Positions 36,943 to 46,507 are shown, counted from the stretch's first letter. The stretch is DNA of 64,000 nucleotides from Pararhizobium qamdonense (GCF_029277445.1 NZ_CP119566.1:4218001-4282000); one strand, 5' to 3'. A program made the numbers and translations. Notes: a model not told the origin generated them from the letters alone.

Positions 36943-37796
36943 CAGGTTCTATCGTCCAGCGTCAGCAGATGGCGGCGTGCCTCAAACAGCATGATGCCGG
37001 TGGCGATCGCCAGGTTGAGGGAATCGGCCCGGCCCTGCTGTGGAATGCGGGCAAGTGCCGTGGCTTCGCGGGCAAGCTCTTCCGGCAGGCCGGCCTGTTC
37101 ATTGCCCATCAGAAGCACGACCGGCTTCTTGCGGTAGTCGATGGTGCGGTAATCGACGGCACCGGCCAGATGCGTGGCGGCAAGCTGAACGTTTGCCGCC
37201 TTCTGCCATTTGACGAATTCGGCGACGGTGGCGCGCATCAGCGGCATGGCGAAGACCGAGCCCATGGTGGCGCGTACGGTTTCCAGCGAAAACGGATCCG
37301 TGGTCTCGCCCACAAGGATGACGCCGGACGCGCCTGCGGCATCGGCCGTGCGGATGATGGTTCCGAGATTGCCGGGATCGCGGACACGGTCGAGCGCCAC
37401 ATAGGTTTCGCCGAGGATCGGTTTGACGTCACGCAGATTGGCGTAACGCTGCTCGAAGACGCCGACGACCATCTGCGGATTGTCGCGGCGGGTGATCGCG
37501 GATAGCACCTTCTCGCTGACCTCAAGCACGAGCCCGCCGGTTGCGACCGTCTTCAGCGCCACCTGTTCGACCTGCGTCTTGCCCTTGGCCGCTTTTGCAT
37601 AGACCAGCGTCTTGATGGTCCAGCCGAGATCCAGCGCATCGATGACCAGTTTCAGGCCCTCGGCGATGAATGAGCGGGTTTCATCGCGCTCCTTCTTGTT
37701 GGCCAGCGCCTTGATATCCTTGATGATCGGATTGGCAAGGCTGGTGACTTCCTTCACCTGGCCGACGCGGCGGGGTCCCTGATTATAGTCGTTCAT
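36942..37796 (-). CDS. TrmH/SpoU-family RNA 2'-O-methyltransferase
   Basis: The protein has 284 residues. An N-terminal substrate-binding domain ([21 protein letters not shown]) is followed by the SPOUT knot domain with its three motifs: [20 protein letters not shown] near residue 140, [16 protein letters not shown] near residue 220, and [18 protein letters not shown] near residue 250. It uses SAM to methylate a ribose, probably in 23S rRNA (RlmB/TsnR-like), but the site cannot be assigned. It overlaps the upstream methyltransferase stop by four bases and the downstream lspA start by one, so the three are coupled. Confidence 0.92.
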   Translation of the reverse strand: MNDYNQGPRRVGQVKEVTSLANPIIKDIKALANKKERDETRSFIAEGLKLVIDALDLGWTIKTLVYAKAAKGKTQVEQVALKTVATGGLVLEVSEKVLSAITRRDNPQMVVGVFEQRYANLRDVKPILGETYVALDRVRDPGNLGTIIRTADAAGASGVILVGETTDPFSLETVRATMGSVFAMPLMRATVAEFVKWQKAANVQLAATHLAGAVDYRTIDYRKKPVVLLMGNEQAGLPEELAREATALARIPQQGRADSLNLAIATGIMLFEARRHLLTLDDRT

Positions 37797-38965
37797 TTCG
37801 GCACCCAGCGGCTAAAGAGAGAGGTGGACAGCGCGCGGCCCGGCTCGTTGCCGTCAAGGCCGCCTTCGCGCAGGATCAGCTCGCCGGATTCCACCGCACC
37901 GCCACGCCCGCGCATTGTCTCACGCATCAGCTCGTGGATGGAATAGAAGCTGGCGCGGATCGAATAGGCCGTCAGCACCAGACCCTTGGCATCCGGCGAC
38001 AGGATTTCGCGGCAAATGTCCAGCATCAACGCGAGGTGATCGAAGAGCTGCCAAACCTCGCCATTGGGTCCGCGGCCAAATTTCGGCGGGTCGGTGAGGA
38101 TGATGTCGTAGCGGCTGCCACGGCGCTCCTCGCGCTGGATGAATTTCATCGCATCCTCGCAGATCCAGCGGATTGGCAAATGGTCGGCCCGGCCCAGCGC
38201 CTGGTTTTCGCGCGCCCAGCCGATCGCCTTCTTGGAGGCATCGACATGGGTGACTTCGGCACCGGCCTTTGCAGCGATCAGCGAGGCGACACCGGTATAG
38301 CCGAACAGGTTCAGCACCTTCAGCGGACGGCCCGCTTTCTCGGTCTGCTCCTTCATCCAGCTCCAGTGCGCCAGCTGTTCGGGGAAGACGCCGACATGGC
38401 GAAAGGCGGTGAAGCGGCCGTAGAATTCGGCATCGAGGATCTGCATCGGCCATGTCTCGCCAAGCGCCTGGCGCGGAAAGCGCCAGCGCCCCATGCCGTC
38501 CTCATCGGTATCGCCGGTAAAGATCGAATCGGCATTGTCCCAGACATGCGCGGGCAGCGTCCTTGGCCAGAGCGCCTGCGCTTCGGGGCGCACGATCCGG
38601 TAAGGCCCATATTGCTCCAGCTTCAGGCCGTCGCCGCTATCAATCAGGTGATAATCGCGCGCGCCCTTGGTTTCCAGGATGATCGGAATGCGCTCGTCCG
38701 GCTTGGCGCCGGTGCGGACCCTCACCTCGGCTCGGGGCGCGGGCTCGGATACCGCCGGCTTTGACGGCACCTTTTCCGGCGCAGCCTTGGACGCCGGGCG
38801 GGCATCAGCGGGCCTTGGTGTCTGCTGATATTTCGGTTGCTGCGTCCGGCTCACCGGCGCCTGCACGGCGCGGCCCTGCACGCCGCGCGACGACGTTGCC
38901 GGTGCGGCTTTGCCTTTTGGCCGTCTATCTTTATCTTTCACGCCGTTTCGTCCGTCAGCTGTCAT
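37793..38965 (-). CDS. Class I SAM-dependent rRNA methyltransferase (RlmI/RlmK-like core)
   Basis: The protein has 390 residues. The first ~90 are a Pro/Ala/Lys-rich, basic, presumably disordered tail. The following Rossmann-fold methyltransferase has motif I VLNLFGYTGVASLIAAKAG near residue 220 and the catalytic-type motif IILTDPPKFGRGPNGEVW near residue 290. The arrangement resembles RlmI/RlmK 23S rRNA methyltransferases without the PUA domain. The methylated base is not predictable. It is first gene of the MTase-MTase-lspA overlap group and divergent from coxG. Confidence 0.88.
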   Translation of the reverse strand: MTADGRNGVKDKDRRPKGKAAPATSSRGVQGRAVQAPVSRTQQPKYQQTPRPADARPASKAAPEKVPSKPAVSEPAPRAEVRVRTGAKPDERIPIILETKGARDYHLIDSGDGLKLEQYGPYRIVRPEAQALWPRTLPAHVWDNADSIFTGDTDEDGMGRWRFPRQALGETWPMQILDAEFYGRFTAFRHVGVFPEQLAHWSWMKEQTEKAGRPLKVLNLFGYTGVASLIAAKAGAEVTHVDASKKAIGWARENQALGRADHLPIRWICEDAMKFIQREERRGSRYDIILTDPPKFGRGPNGEVWQLFDHLALMLDICREILSPDAKGLVLTAYSIRASFYSIHELMRETMRGRGGAVESGELILREGGLDGNEPGRALSTSLFSRWVPK

Positions 38966-39060
38966 GGTTCAAAGGCTGCAAATAGCACCGCTCTTTCTGT
39001 TGGCAAAGCTGTTTCCTATCTGAGATACAATCGTGACACGGCCGCAGGGAGACAATGCCA

Positions 39061-39519
39061 ATGGAAATGAAGGGGGAAGAACGCATCGCCGCACCCCGCG
39101 ACCTCGTCTGGGCAGCGCTCAACGATCCCGACGTGCTCAAAGGATGCATCCCCGGCTGCACGGCCATCGAACGCCACTCGGCAACGGATTTCACGGCCAC
39201 GCTCAAGGTGCGGATCGGGCCGATCCCGATGACCTTTTCCGGTTCTATGACGCTCTCGAATGTGGATGCGCCGCATAGCTACACCCTGAGTGGGGAAAGT
39301 ACCGGCGGCATTGCCGGGCTGGCGAAAGGCCGCGCGGATGTGACGCTTACGCCCGACGGCGAAGACACAATCCTTGCCTACGAGGCCAGTGCGGAAATCG
39401 GCGGCAAGCTCGCAAAACTCGGATCGCGCCTTGTCGGCTCGAGCGCCAGCAAGCATGCGGCAAAGTTCTTTGCGGATTTTGGCGATGCGGCGCGCGCCAA
39501 GGCGATGCGGGACGCCTGA
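39061..39519 (+). CDS. CoxG family protein (SRPBCC fold, CO dehydrogenase subunit G-like)
   Basis: The protein of about 152 residues has the START-like SRPBCC fold: MEMKGEERIAAPRDLVWAALND at the start, GSMTLSNVDAPHSYTLSGES in the middle, and a C-terminal amphipathic helix KHAAKFFADFGDAARAKAM. Family members beside cox genes help membrane attachment or maturation of molybdenum hydroxylases, but here no CO-dehydrogenase genes are present, so its role is open. GGGAG lies nine bases before the ATG at 39061 and three before an ATG at 39055; the former is favoured. Confidence 0.85.
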   Translation: MEMKGEERIAAPRDLVWAALNDPDVLKGCIPGCTAIERHSATDFTATLKVRIGPIPMTFSGSMTLSNVDAPHSYTLSGESTGGIAGLAKGRADVTLTPDGEDTILAYEASAEIGGKLAKLGSRLVGSSASKHAAKFFADFGDAARAKAMRDA

Positions 39520-39557
39520 CCGGCAATCCCGCTCAAACCTTACTTGCCCTGTTGGAC

Positions 39558-39905
39558 TTACTTGGACGAGGCCGGAAGCAGCGTCTGCGAGGCGATGGTT
39601 TCGGCGCGGGTGCGGTGCTTTTCGGCCTCCGCATGCCATTTGACGGCTTCATGCGCCTCGTTGCGCGCCCGCTTGCGATATTTCCCCTGCGTGAACCATG
39701 TGGTCAGCGAACCGACGATCATGCCGAAGATGACGGCGAGAAACAGGAAGACGAAGAAGGGAGCGGAGGCTGACAGCACGCTGTCGGTGGGGTTGAACGG
39801 ATTGAGCGCCAGCGTCACCGTCTGCCGGTTGGCGACCGACAGCACGATCAGAATGATGGCGACCGGAACCAGCACCACGATATTCAACAGCTTCTTCATC
39901 ATCAT
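39558..39905 (-). CDS. LapA-domain (DUF1049) membrane protein
   Basis: This 115-residue inner-membrane protein has two transmembrane helices (KKLLNIVVLVPVAIILIVLSV and FFVFLFLAVIFGMIVGSLTTW) and a C-terminal basic, coiled cytoplasmic tail, the arrangement of LapA (YciS), which in E. coli acts with LapB in LPS assembly control. GGAGACAGGC precedes a run of three ATG codons, and the first fits spacing best. It is directly downstream of ihfB, an arrangement common in Rhizobiales, and convergent with coxG. Confidence 0.85.
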   Translation of the reverse strand: MMMKKLLNIVVLVPVAIILIVLSVANRQTVTLALNPFNPTDSVLSASAPFFVFLFLAVIFGMIVGSLTTWFTQGKYRKRARNEAHEAVKWHAEAEKHRTRAETIASQTLLPASSK

Positions 39906-39955
39906 TGCCTGTCTCCGTCAAGCAGTCTGCCCGGCGTTTTCACCGGGCGGACGTC

Positions 39956-40258
39956 TCACTCATCATCTTCGTCGTCGGCGCCAGGATTAAGGCGCTCGCG
40001 CAATTCCTTGCCGGTTTTGAAGAAAGGGACCCATTTTTCCTCGACGAACACGCTGTCGCCGGTGCGCGGGTTGCGGCCGGACCGCGACGGCCGGTTTTTC
40101 ACCGAAAACGCGCCGAAACCGCGCAATTCGACCCGATTTCCTCCCGCCAGCGCATCTGTGATCTCATCGAGAACCGCATTGACGATATTTTCGACGTCAC
40201 GGTGATAGAGATGCGGGTTGCGTGCCGCAACAATCTGCACCAGTTCTGACTTGATCAC
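39956..40258 (-). CDS. ihfB: Integration host factor beta subunit
   Basis: The 100-residue HU/IHF family DNA-bending protein carries the DNA-intercalating arm region [16 protein letters not shown] near residues 55-70, with an acidic C-terminal tail (GADDEDDE). It starts with GTG at 40258 (read as [18 protein letters not shown]), supported by AGGGGGCGACA just before it and by the fixed N-terminus of the family; an in-frame ATG 78 bases upstream would add an unrelated leader. IHF partners with IhfA and assists sigma-54 promoters, which fits rpoN at 44 kb. Confidence 0.95.
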   Translation of the reverse strand: MIKSELVQIVAARNPHLYHRDVENIVNAVLDEITDALAGGNRVELRGFGAFSVKNRPSRSGRNPRTGDSVFVEEKWVPFFKTGKELRERLNPGADDEDDE

Positions 40259-40393
40259 TGTCGCCCCCTGTTGTGAATTTGCATGTGATCTTAAAGCGTT
40301 AAGCCCATAAGACGGCCTTGTCCACCTCTTGTGCAAAGGTGCATGCCGTTTTCAATCCTCCAAAAACGGCATACAAAAGGCCATCGCGTCTTT

Positions 40394-41353
40394 TCAGTCG
40401 CCGCCAACCTGCCAAACGGAAACAAGACCGTCAAGAAACAACTTCTCGCGACCCAATTTTTCGAGCGCGCCGAAAGACGGAAAAGCGTCATATCCCAATG
40501 ATTTGGCCACGGCGGCGGCCGCCGATCCGAGCCCGAACGGCAGGGACGAACTGGGGGCTTTCCAGTTGATGACGTCGAGTTCCTTGCCAACCTTGCGGCT
40601 GTCGAGGAAGGCGCGGATCTCGTCATCGCCGCCGAGTTCGTCAATCAGCTTGAGTTTCAGCGCCTGGCGGCCGGTAAAGATGCGCCCATCGGCAAGCTTG
40701 AGTGCCTCTTCACGCGGCATCTGGCGGCGATCGGCGACGAGATCGACGAACCAGTTGAAGCTGTCGTCGATCATGGCCTGGATCACGGCCTTGGCATCGT
40801 CGCTGGGCGGATGGAACGGCGACGGCTCGGCCTTCAGCGGCGCGGATTTGATTTCCTCCAGCGAGACGCCGATCTTGTCCATCAGGTTCTTGAACTGCGG
40901 ATATTGGAAGATCACCCCGATGGAGCCGGTGATCGAGCTGTCGCCCGCCACGATGCGGTCGCCGGCAAGGGCAATCATATAGCCGGCGGAGGCCGCTAAT
41001 GTGCGAACATCGGAGACGACCGGCTTCTTTGCCGCGACCTTGCGGATGGCCTTGAACAGCACTTCGCCGCCATATGTGGTGCCACCCGGCGAGGAGATGG
41101 TAACGACCAGCGCCTTGACCGCATCGGTTTCGGCGATGGTGTTCAGCCGGTCCAGCAGTTCGCGATCATCCTGGATGATGCCGGAAATATCGACGCGGGC
41201 AATATGCGGCTGGCTGAGGCCACCCTTCCCGCCCGCTCCGGAATAAAAATAAGCGGCAATGCCTGCGCAAAGCACGAGGGCGATGGACACAAGCCGCCAG
41301 AAACCGAGCTTCCGCCGCAGCTGGCGCCGGTCGGCGATGGCAAGCTGATCCAT
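40394..41353 (-). CDS. sppA: Signal peptide peptidase SppA (S49 protease)
   Basis: The 319-residue inner-membrane protease degrades cleaved signal peptides. One N-terminal transmembrane helix (FWRLVSIALVLCAGIAAYFY) anchors the protein. The serine nucleophile lies in TLAASAGYMIAL near residue 130, and the general-base lysine is expected in the EEIKSAPLK region near residue 180. Start 41353 (MDQLAIADRR) is chosen because AGGAGAAAAGATC precedes it; an upstream ATG adds 26 unrelated residues. It is followed by ihfB, the usual sppA-ihfB order. Confidence 0.93.
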   Translation of the reverse strand: MDQLAIADRRQLRRKLGFWRLVSIALVLCAGIAAYFYSGAGGKGGLSQPHIARVDISGIIQDDRELLDRLNTIAETDAVKALVVTISSPGGTTYGGEVLFKAIRKVAAKKPVVSDVRTLAASAGYMIALAGDRIVAGDSSITGSIGVIFQYPQFKNLMDKIGVSLEEIKSAPLKAEPSPFHPPSDDAKAVIQAMIDDSFNWFVDLVADRRQMPREEALKLADGRIFTGRQALKLKLIDELGGDDEIRAFLDSRKVGKELDVINWKAPSSSLPFGLGSAAAAVAKSLGYDAFPSFGALEKLGREKLFLDGLVSVWQVGGD

Positions 41354-41600
41354 GATCTTTTCTCCTGTTGACGCGCGCCAGGGCACATCGCCCCGGCTGC
41401 AAAAGTGGTGTCGCGGCCTACGCAAACGCACAGTTCAATAACCGCAGCGCACGCCCGTTGTAACCCGGCCAGAACAAAATTCGCGCCTTACATTGTGGTG
41501 GAACAAAAAAATCTCCATATTCAGGCTCACTCACATCGCTCGACAGACGGGGCCTGCGCGCCATTGCGCCGCGATGCATTTGAATAACGGGTTTTATTTC

Positions 41601-42269
41601 ATGCTGAATGACGTGCAATTTTCTGGCGCCTTGCCGCATTCAGGGCCGGTTCTGACCGACGCTTACACGGTTGCTTCACGCCATTCGCGGCGTGTCAGGC
41701 GGCTGAAGATCATGCTGCCGCTGATCGCGGTGCTGATCGGCGCCATTTTCGTCGCTGTTTCCGTGGTCAGGGCCTTTTTGCCGGAAAGCCTGCAGATCGA
41801 GAATGCCACGATCGAAAACGGCAAGATCGTCATGCAGAACCCGGCGATTTCCGGGCGCAACAAGCAGGACATCAGCTATTCGATGAAAGCCAAGCGGGCG
41901 CTGCAGGATATTGCCAATCCCGACATCATCACCCTTGAAACGATCCATGCGGAAATGCCCGTCAATGACACGCTGATCGCCACCGTCGAGGCAAACAGCG
42001 GCATCTACGATCGCGGCCACAATACGCTGGATATGAACGCTCCCTTCAGCATTACCATGAACAATGGGCTCGTCGCCGATTTCGAGGCGGCCTATCTCGA
42101 TATCAATGCCGGCGAGATGGAAACGAAGAAGCCTATTGCAATCAGCATGAAGGGCGGTTCCATTGTTGCACAGACGCTGAGAATGACGGATAAGGGACGC
42201 ATTGTAACATTTGAAGGCATGGTGAAGGTCGTCGCCGATCCCGCAACCATCCGTAAAACCGCAAACTAG
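41601..42269 (+). CDS. lptC: LPS export ABC transporter periplasmic protein LptC
   Basis: The protein has about 222 residues, with a single N-terminal transmembrane helix (IMLPLIAVLIGAIFVAVSVV) and a periplasmic OstA-like beta-jellyroll (NGKIVMQNPAISGRNKQDISYSM, ANSGIYD). It links the LptBFG transporter to LptA. The Shine-Dalgarno is weak (AACGGG) before ATG 41601; an ATG at 41574 is an alternative. It precedes lptA by 15 bases and starts the lptC-lptA-lptB-rpoN cluster. Confidence 0.9.
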   Translation: MLNDVQFSGALPHSGPVLTDAYTVASRHSRRVRRLKIMLPLIAVLIGAIFVAVSVVRAFLPESLQIENATIENGKIVMQNPAISGRNKQDISYSMKAKRALQDIANPDIITLETIHAEMPVNDTLIATVEANSGIYDRGHNTLDMNAPFSITMNNGLVADFEAAYLDINAGEMETKKPIAISMKGGSIVAQTLRMTDKGRIVTFEGMVKVVADPATIRKTAN

Positions 42270-42284
42270 AAAACCGGGGCACAT

Positions 42285-42845
42285 ATGTCGGCCATTTCAG
42301 CCTTTTCCTTTCGGCTTGCCGGAACAGTCATTCTTGTAAGCCTTTTTGCCAGCGCCTCCCTGTCTCCGGCCGCCGCCCAGGCGACGACCAGCAAGATGAA
42401 AGGCATGCAGCTTTCCAACGACGAACCGATCCAGATCGAAAGCGACAAGCTGGAAATCAAGGACGCCGAAAGCAAGGCCATGTTTACCGGCAATGTGAAG
42501 GTCGTTCAGGGAACGACGACGCTGCAGGCCGGCAAGATGGTGGTTTTCTACAAGAAAGGTGGCGGTTCGATTTCCGGCGGCAATGCCGAGATCGATCGCA
42601 TCGAGGTCGATCAGAAGGTCTTCCTGCAATCGGGAACCCAGCAGGCGACAGCCGATACCGGCGAGTTCAACATGACGGCTCAGACGCTGGTGCTGAAGGG
42701 CAAGCAGGTTGTCCTGTCGGAAGGCAAGAACGTCTTCAGCGGCTGCCAGCTGAACGTTCAGATGGATACCGGCGAGGCACAGCTGGAGGCCTGTGGCGGC
42801 CGCGTCCAGATTCAGCTCGACCCGAAGTCCCAGAAAACGAATTGA
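42285..42845 (+). CDS. lptA: LPS transport periplasmic protein LptA
   Basis: The 186-residue precursor has a Sec signal peptide (LAGTVILVSLFASASLS, cut near AAAQ) and an OstA-like domain with DEPIQIESDKLEIKDAESKAMFTGNVKVVQG, the LptA hallmark. It forms the periplasmic bridge that carries LPS from LptC to the outer-membrane LptD complex. It lies between lptC and lptB with very short gaps, so the three are one transcription unit. Confidence 0.93.
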   Translation: MSAISAFSFRLAGTVILVSLFASASLSPAAAQATTSKMKGMQLSNDEPIQIESDKLEIKDAESKAMFTGNVKVVQGTTTLQAGKMVVFYKKGGGSISGGNAEIDRIEVDQKVFLQSGTQQATADTGEFNMTAQTLVLKGKQVVLSEGKNVFSGCQLNVQMDTGEAQLEACGGRVQIQLDPKSQKTN

Positions 42846-42858
42846 TGCAGACGCCGAA

Positions 42859-43668
42859 GTGAACATTCCCTTTCTTCAAAAACGCAAACGGGGCGTCAAG
42901 CCTGAAGCCGCCGCGCCTGCCCGCGCAGTCGACAAGGCGCGCTATGAGGGCACGCTGATCGCGCGCGGCTTGACGAAGGCCTATCGCGGACGCCGCGTGG
43001 TAGACGGCGTGTCGCTCGTGGTGCGCCGCGGCGAGGCCGTCGGCCTGCTCGGGCCCAATGGTGCCGGCAAGACCACCTGTTTTTACATGATCACCGGGCT
43101 TGTGCCGGTCGATGAAGGCACGATCGAGATCAACGGCAACGATGTCACCTCGATGCCGATGTACCGCCGCGCCCGCCTTGGGGTCGGCTACCTGCCACAG
43201 GAAGCCTCGATCTTTCGCGGCCTGACGGTGGAAGAAAACATTCGCGCCGTGCTTGAGGTTCACGACAAGAACAGCGAGCGGCGCGAGAGCAAGCTTAACG
43301 AATTGCTCGGCGAATTCAACATTTCCCATTTGCGCAAATCGCCGGCCGTTGCGCTGTCCGGCGGTGAACGGCGGCGCCTCGAAATCGCCCGTGCACTGGC
43401 AACCGACCCGACGTTCATGCTGCTGGACGAGCCTTTTGCCGGTGTCGATCCGATCTCGGTTGCCGATATCCAGGCGCTGGTGAGGCATCTGACCTCACGC
43501 GGGATCGGCGTCCTGATCACCGACCATAATGTGCGCGAAACGCTGGGTCTGATCGACCGCGCCTATATTATCCATGCCGGCGAAGTGCTGACGCATGGGC
43601 GGGCCAACGATATCGTCACCAACCCGGACGTCCGCCGTCTTTATCTCGGCGACAATTTCAGCCTCTAA
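42859..43668 (+). CDS. lptB: LPS export ABC transporter ATP-binding protein LptB
   Basis: The ATPase of about 269 residues energises LPS extraction from the inner membrane. Walker A GPNGAGKTTC near residue 66, Q-loop LPQEASIFRGLTVEENIRAVLE, signature LSGGERRRLEIARAL near residue 168, Walker B FMLLDEPFAGVDP, and the switch His in LITDHNVRETL are all intact. GTG at 42859 is the preferred start, 13 bases after the lptA stop; an upstream ATG in frame would overlap lptA. It has an N-terminal basic extension before the ABC core. rpoN lies downstream, a very conserved order. Confidence 0.95.
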   Translation: MNIPFLQKRKRGVKPEAAAPARAVDKARYEGTLIARGLTKAYRGRRVVDGVSLVVRRGEAVGLLGPNGAGKTTCFYMITGLVPVDEGTIEINGNDVTSMPMYRRARLGVGYLPQEASIFRGLTVEENIRAVLEVHDKNSERRESKLNELLGEFNISHLRKSPAVALSGGERRRLEIARALATDPTFMLLDEPFAGVDPISVADIQALVRHLTSRGIGVLITDHNVRETLGLIDRAYIIHAGEVLTHGRANDIVTNPDVRRLYLGDNFSL

Positions 43669-44061
43669 AGCCGCGATCCGGCCACATGATGAATGAAACC
43701 GGCGGCAGCAGGTAAGAATCTGCCGCTTCTGGAACAGGTTTCTCTTGACCACCACCCGGAATTGCGCAAATTTTGCCTGCCCGGAAATGCTGCAATGCGG
43801 TATTGTTTTTGAGGCCGAAAAACGACCGTCGACAGTCCGCGATCGAGAGCCGTCGATCCGGGCGGGATGTGTGCAATTCGCTCATATTAGACGATGATTG
43901 CACATAAAATGCGCGGCACGGGCCTTCTTCACCTTATTTCCGGTTGCCGCTTGACCAAACCCCATTAATACGCAATTTTTGGGCCAGTTGACGAACTGGC
44001 ATTTTCACCCCCTCGAAACATGTGAGCCAGCTCCGATCATCAAGGGGAGTTTTGCGTCAGA
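43669..44061. other. Intergenic region upstream of rpoN
   Basis: This 393-base gap has no gene. A perfect hairpin GCCAGTT-GACG-AACTGGC (43983-44000) followed by ATTTTC lies about 60 bases before rpoN and may be a weak terminator, attenuator or regulator site. AT-rich stretches at 43960-43985 may contain the rpoN promoter, but I cannot pick a convincing -35/-10 pair. Confidence 0.55.
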
Positions 44062-45636
44062 ATGGCACTTTCAGCCAGCCTCTTCCTGCGTCAAAGCCAG
44101 ACTCTGGCCATGACGCCGCAACTGATGCAGTCGATCCAGCTGCTGCAGATGACGCATTTTGAATTGAACCAGTTCATCGAGCTGGAAGTCGAGAAGAACC
44201 CCCTGCTTGAATTCGCCGCCAATGACGATGCGCCGGCGGGAATCGACCGGCATGGCAAGGACGATCTGCATATCACCCAGGATGATCGCAGCGATCGGGA
44301 CAATGCCGACGGCGCAACATTCGATCCGCTGGGCGACGTCTATGACAGCGCGACCTCTGCGACCGGCGAACGGATGAGCGAACAGCTCGATGCCAATTTC
44401 GAGAATGTCTTTCCAGACGACACCGCGCCGCAGCGCGCCGACGCGCCGGAATTGCTCAGCCAGTGGAAGTCCATGCCCGGCGGCGGCGAAGGCGAGAGCA
44501 GCGAGGGGTATGACCTCGACGATTTCGTCGCCAACCGCGTGACGCTGCGCGATTTTCTCAACGAGCAGGTTCCCTTCAGCGTCCACGGCGCCGCCGACCT
44601 TCTGATCGCCCAGCACCTGATCGACCAGCTCGACGAAGCCGGCTACCTGCATGCCGACATCGCGGAGATGGCGGAACGTCTGGGATGCGCGACGGTGGAG
44701 GTGGCGCGGGTTCTCGACAGCCTGCAGCAGTTCGATCCGCCGGGCGTTTTTGCCCGCACGCTCAGCGAATGCCTGGCGATCCAGCTCAAGGCGCGCAACC
44801 GGCTGGATCCCGCCATGGCCGCCCTGCTCGACAATCTCGAACTGCTGGCGCGGCGCGACTTCACCAGCCTGAAGCGGATCTGCGGCGTGGACGAGGAAGA
44901 CCTGCTCGACATGCTCGCCGAAATCCGCAAGCTCGACCCCAAGCCCGGTACCGGCTTCGAGGCAAGCCCTTCGGAAGCGATCATGCCAGATATCGTCGTT
45001 CGCCCGGCGCAGGACGGCAGTTGGGCCGTGGAGCTCAATCCCGATACGCTGCCGCGCGTTCTCGTCAACCAGACCTATTACGCGACGGTCTCGCGGCATG
45101 CCCCGAAGAACAGCGCCGACCAAGCCTTCCTGACCGAATGCCTGCAGACCGCCAACTGGCTGACCCGCAGCCTTGACCAGCGCGCCAAGACGATCATGAA
45201 GGTTGCGACGGAGATCGTGCGCCAGCAGGACGCTTTTCTGATCAACGGCGTCGATCATCTGCGGCCGCTCAACCTGAAAACCGTGGCCGATGCCATCAAG
45301 ATGCATGAATCGACCGTCAGCCGCGTCACCTCCAACAAATACATGCTGACGCCGCGTGGACTGTTCGAGCTGAAATATTTCTTCACCGTCTCGATCGGAT
45401 CGGCAGAGGGCGGCGACAGCCACTCGGCCGAATCCGTGCGTCACCGCATCCGCAACATGATCGTGCTCGAAAGCCCGGACGCCGTTCTTTCGGATGACGA
45501 TATCGTCGATCTCTTGAAGAAGGGCGGCGTCGATATCGCCCGCAGGACTGTGGCGAAATACCGCGAAGCGATGAACATCGCCTCCTCCGTTCAGCGCCGC
45601 AGAGAGAAAAAGGCGATCGCCAAGGTGTCTGCCTGA
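44062..45636 (+). CDS. rpoN: RNA polymerase sigma-54 factor
   Basis: This 524-residue alternative sigma factor directs nitrogen assimilation and other enhancer-dependent genes. Region I at the N-terminus is Gln/Leu rich (SLFLRQSQTLAMTPQLMQS), region II is acidic, and the core-binding domain follows. The C-terminal HTH and the RpoN box (ARRTVAKYREAM) lie near residues 495-510. GGGGAG lies 12 bases before the ATG. It is followed by hpf and ptsN, the classical rpoN cluster. ihfB, whose product bends sigma-54 promoters, is 4 kb upstream. Confidence 0.96.
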   Translation: MALSASLFLRQSQTLAMTPQLMQSIQLLQMTHFELNQFIELEVEKNPLLEFAANDDAPAGIDRHGKDDLHITQDDRSDRDNADGATFDPLGDVYDSATSATGERMSEQLDANFENVFPDDTAPQRADAPELLSQWKSMPGGGEGESSEGYDLDDFVANRVTLRDFLNEQVPFSVHGAADLLIAQHLIDQLDEAGYLHADIAEMAERLGCATVEVARVLDSLQQFDPPGVFARTLSECLAIQLKARNRLDPAMAALLDNLELLARRDFTSLKRICGVDEEDLLDMLAEIRKLDPKPGTGFEASPSEAIMPDIVVRPAQDGSWAVELNPDTLPRVLVNQTYYATVSRHAPKNSADQAFLTECLQTANWLTRSLDQRAKTIMKVATEIVRQQDAFLINGVDHLRPLNLKTVADAIKMHESTVSRVTSNKYMLTPRGLFELKYFFTVSIGSAEGGDSHSAESVRHRIRNMIVLESPDAVLSDDDIVDLLKKGGVDIARRTVAKYREAMNIASSVQRRREKKAIAKVSA

Positions 45637-45744
45637 TCCTTTGGAGTGCTTGACCGAAACCACGCCAGATGCCCATAATTATCCCCGATATCCCGGCAAT
45701 CCGCAGGCTTTCGGCCCCGGATTCTTGTTTTCTTAACTGTTTTA

Positions 45745-45773
45745 TTGACTCCAGCAACAACCGGTAGTATGAG
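45745..45773 (+). promoter_or_regulatory. Putative hpf promoter
   Basis: TTGACT (45745-45750), a 17-base spacer and TATGAG (45768-45773) resemble a sigma-70 promoter and would give a 150-base leader for hpf. Eye-picked; low certainty. Confidence 0.35.
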
Positions 45774-45840
45774 GCGGCCGCAATGGGCATGGGACATAGA
45801 GCCTGCTCACGCATATCCCTTTAAATTCTGGGCTTTCTGG

Positions 45841-45857
45841 CGCAAAATTGTTTTGCG
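45841..45857. promoter_or_regulatory. Palindrome CGCAAAA-TTG-TTTTGCG upstream of hpf
   Basis: A perfect 7-bp inverted repeat with a 3-base centre lies 75 bases before the hpf start. It could be a protein-binding site or a short RNA hairpin; the following bases carry no T-run, so it is not a terminator. Confidence 0.45.
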
Positions 45858-45931
45858 TGCGTGAAGTGCTTGGATGACGGATGCGGTTGGAATAGACTGG
45901 CTACGCAAATCACGAAAAGAGAGGAAACTCC

Positions 45932-46507
45932 ATGAGTGTGCGTGTATCCGGTAAACATATGGAAATCGGCGAAACGTTTCGTCTGCGGATCGAAGATCAG
46001 ATAGAACAAGCCGTAACCAAATATTTTGACGGAGGATATTCAAGCCAAGTCACTGTGGAAAAGTCTGGATCCCGCTTCAGCGCCGATTGCAAGATTCACC
46101 TCGATTCTGGTGCTGCCTTGCAGGCGAGCGGCGAAGCGAACGACCCGCAAGCTGCGTTTGACGCAGCGTCTGAGCGGATTGCCAAGCGCATCCGCCGTTA
46201 CAAGCGGAAGCTCAAGGACCACCACAATGGCAATGGCCATGCTGGATTTGCTGAAGTAGCCTACACCGTTATGGATTCAGTGCCCGATGAAGACGACGAG
46301 CTTCCGGATAATTATGCACCGACGATCGTGGCGGAGAGTTCAAAACAACTGAAGACGATGTCTGTTGCAAATGCCGTTATGGCGCTCGACATGACTGACG
46401 ATCCCGTTCTGATGTTCCGTAGTCCTGGCAATGAACAGTTGAATATCGTCTATCGACGCAATGATGGAAACATTGGCTGGATCGACGCAGCCAATATAAA
46501 GAGCTAA
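45932..46507 (+). CDS. hpf: Ribosome hibernation promoting factor, long form
   Basis: The 191-residue protein binds and dimerises idle ribosomes in stationary phase or starvation. The N-terminal HPF/RaiA domain (SVRVSGKHMEIGETFRLRIEDQI, DCKIHLDSGAALQA) spans about residues 1-100. After a linker the C-terminal dimerisation domain (DDPVLMFRSPGNEQLNIVYRRNDGNIGWID) marks the long form that yields 100S ribosomes alone. GAGGAAACTCC precedes the ATG. Encoded between rpoN and ptsN as in most proteobacteria. Confidence 0.95.
   Translation: MSVRVSGKHMEIGETFRLRIEDQIEQAVTKYFDGGYSSQVTVEKSGSRFSADCKIHLDSGAALQASGEANDPQAAFDAASERIAKRIRRYKRKLKDHHNGNGHAGFAEVAYTVMDSVPDEDDELPDNYAPTIVAESSKQLKTMSVANAVMALDMTDDPVLMFRSPGNEQLNIVYRRNDGNIGWIDAANIKS

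Noticed and set aside
45840..45900. Possible sigma-54 promoter upstream of hpf
   Set aside because: The GG and GC pairs present are not separated by ten bases as the TGGCAC-N5-TTGC pattern requires.
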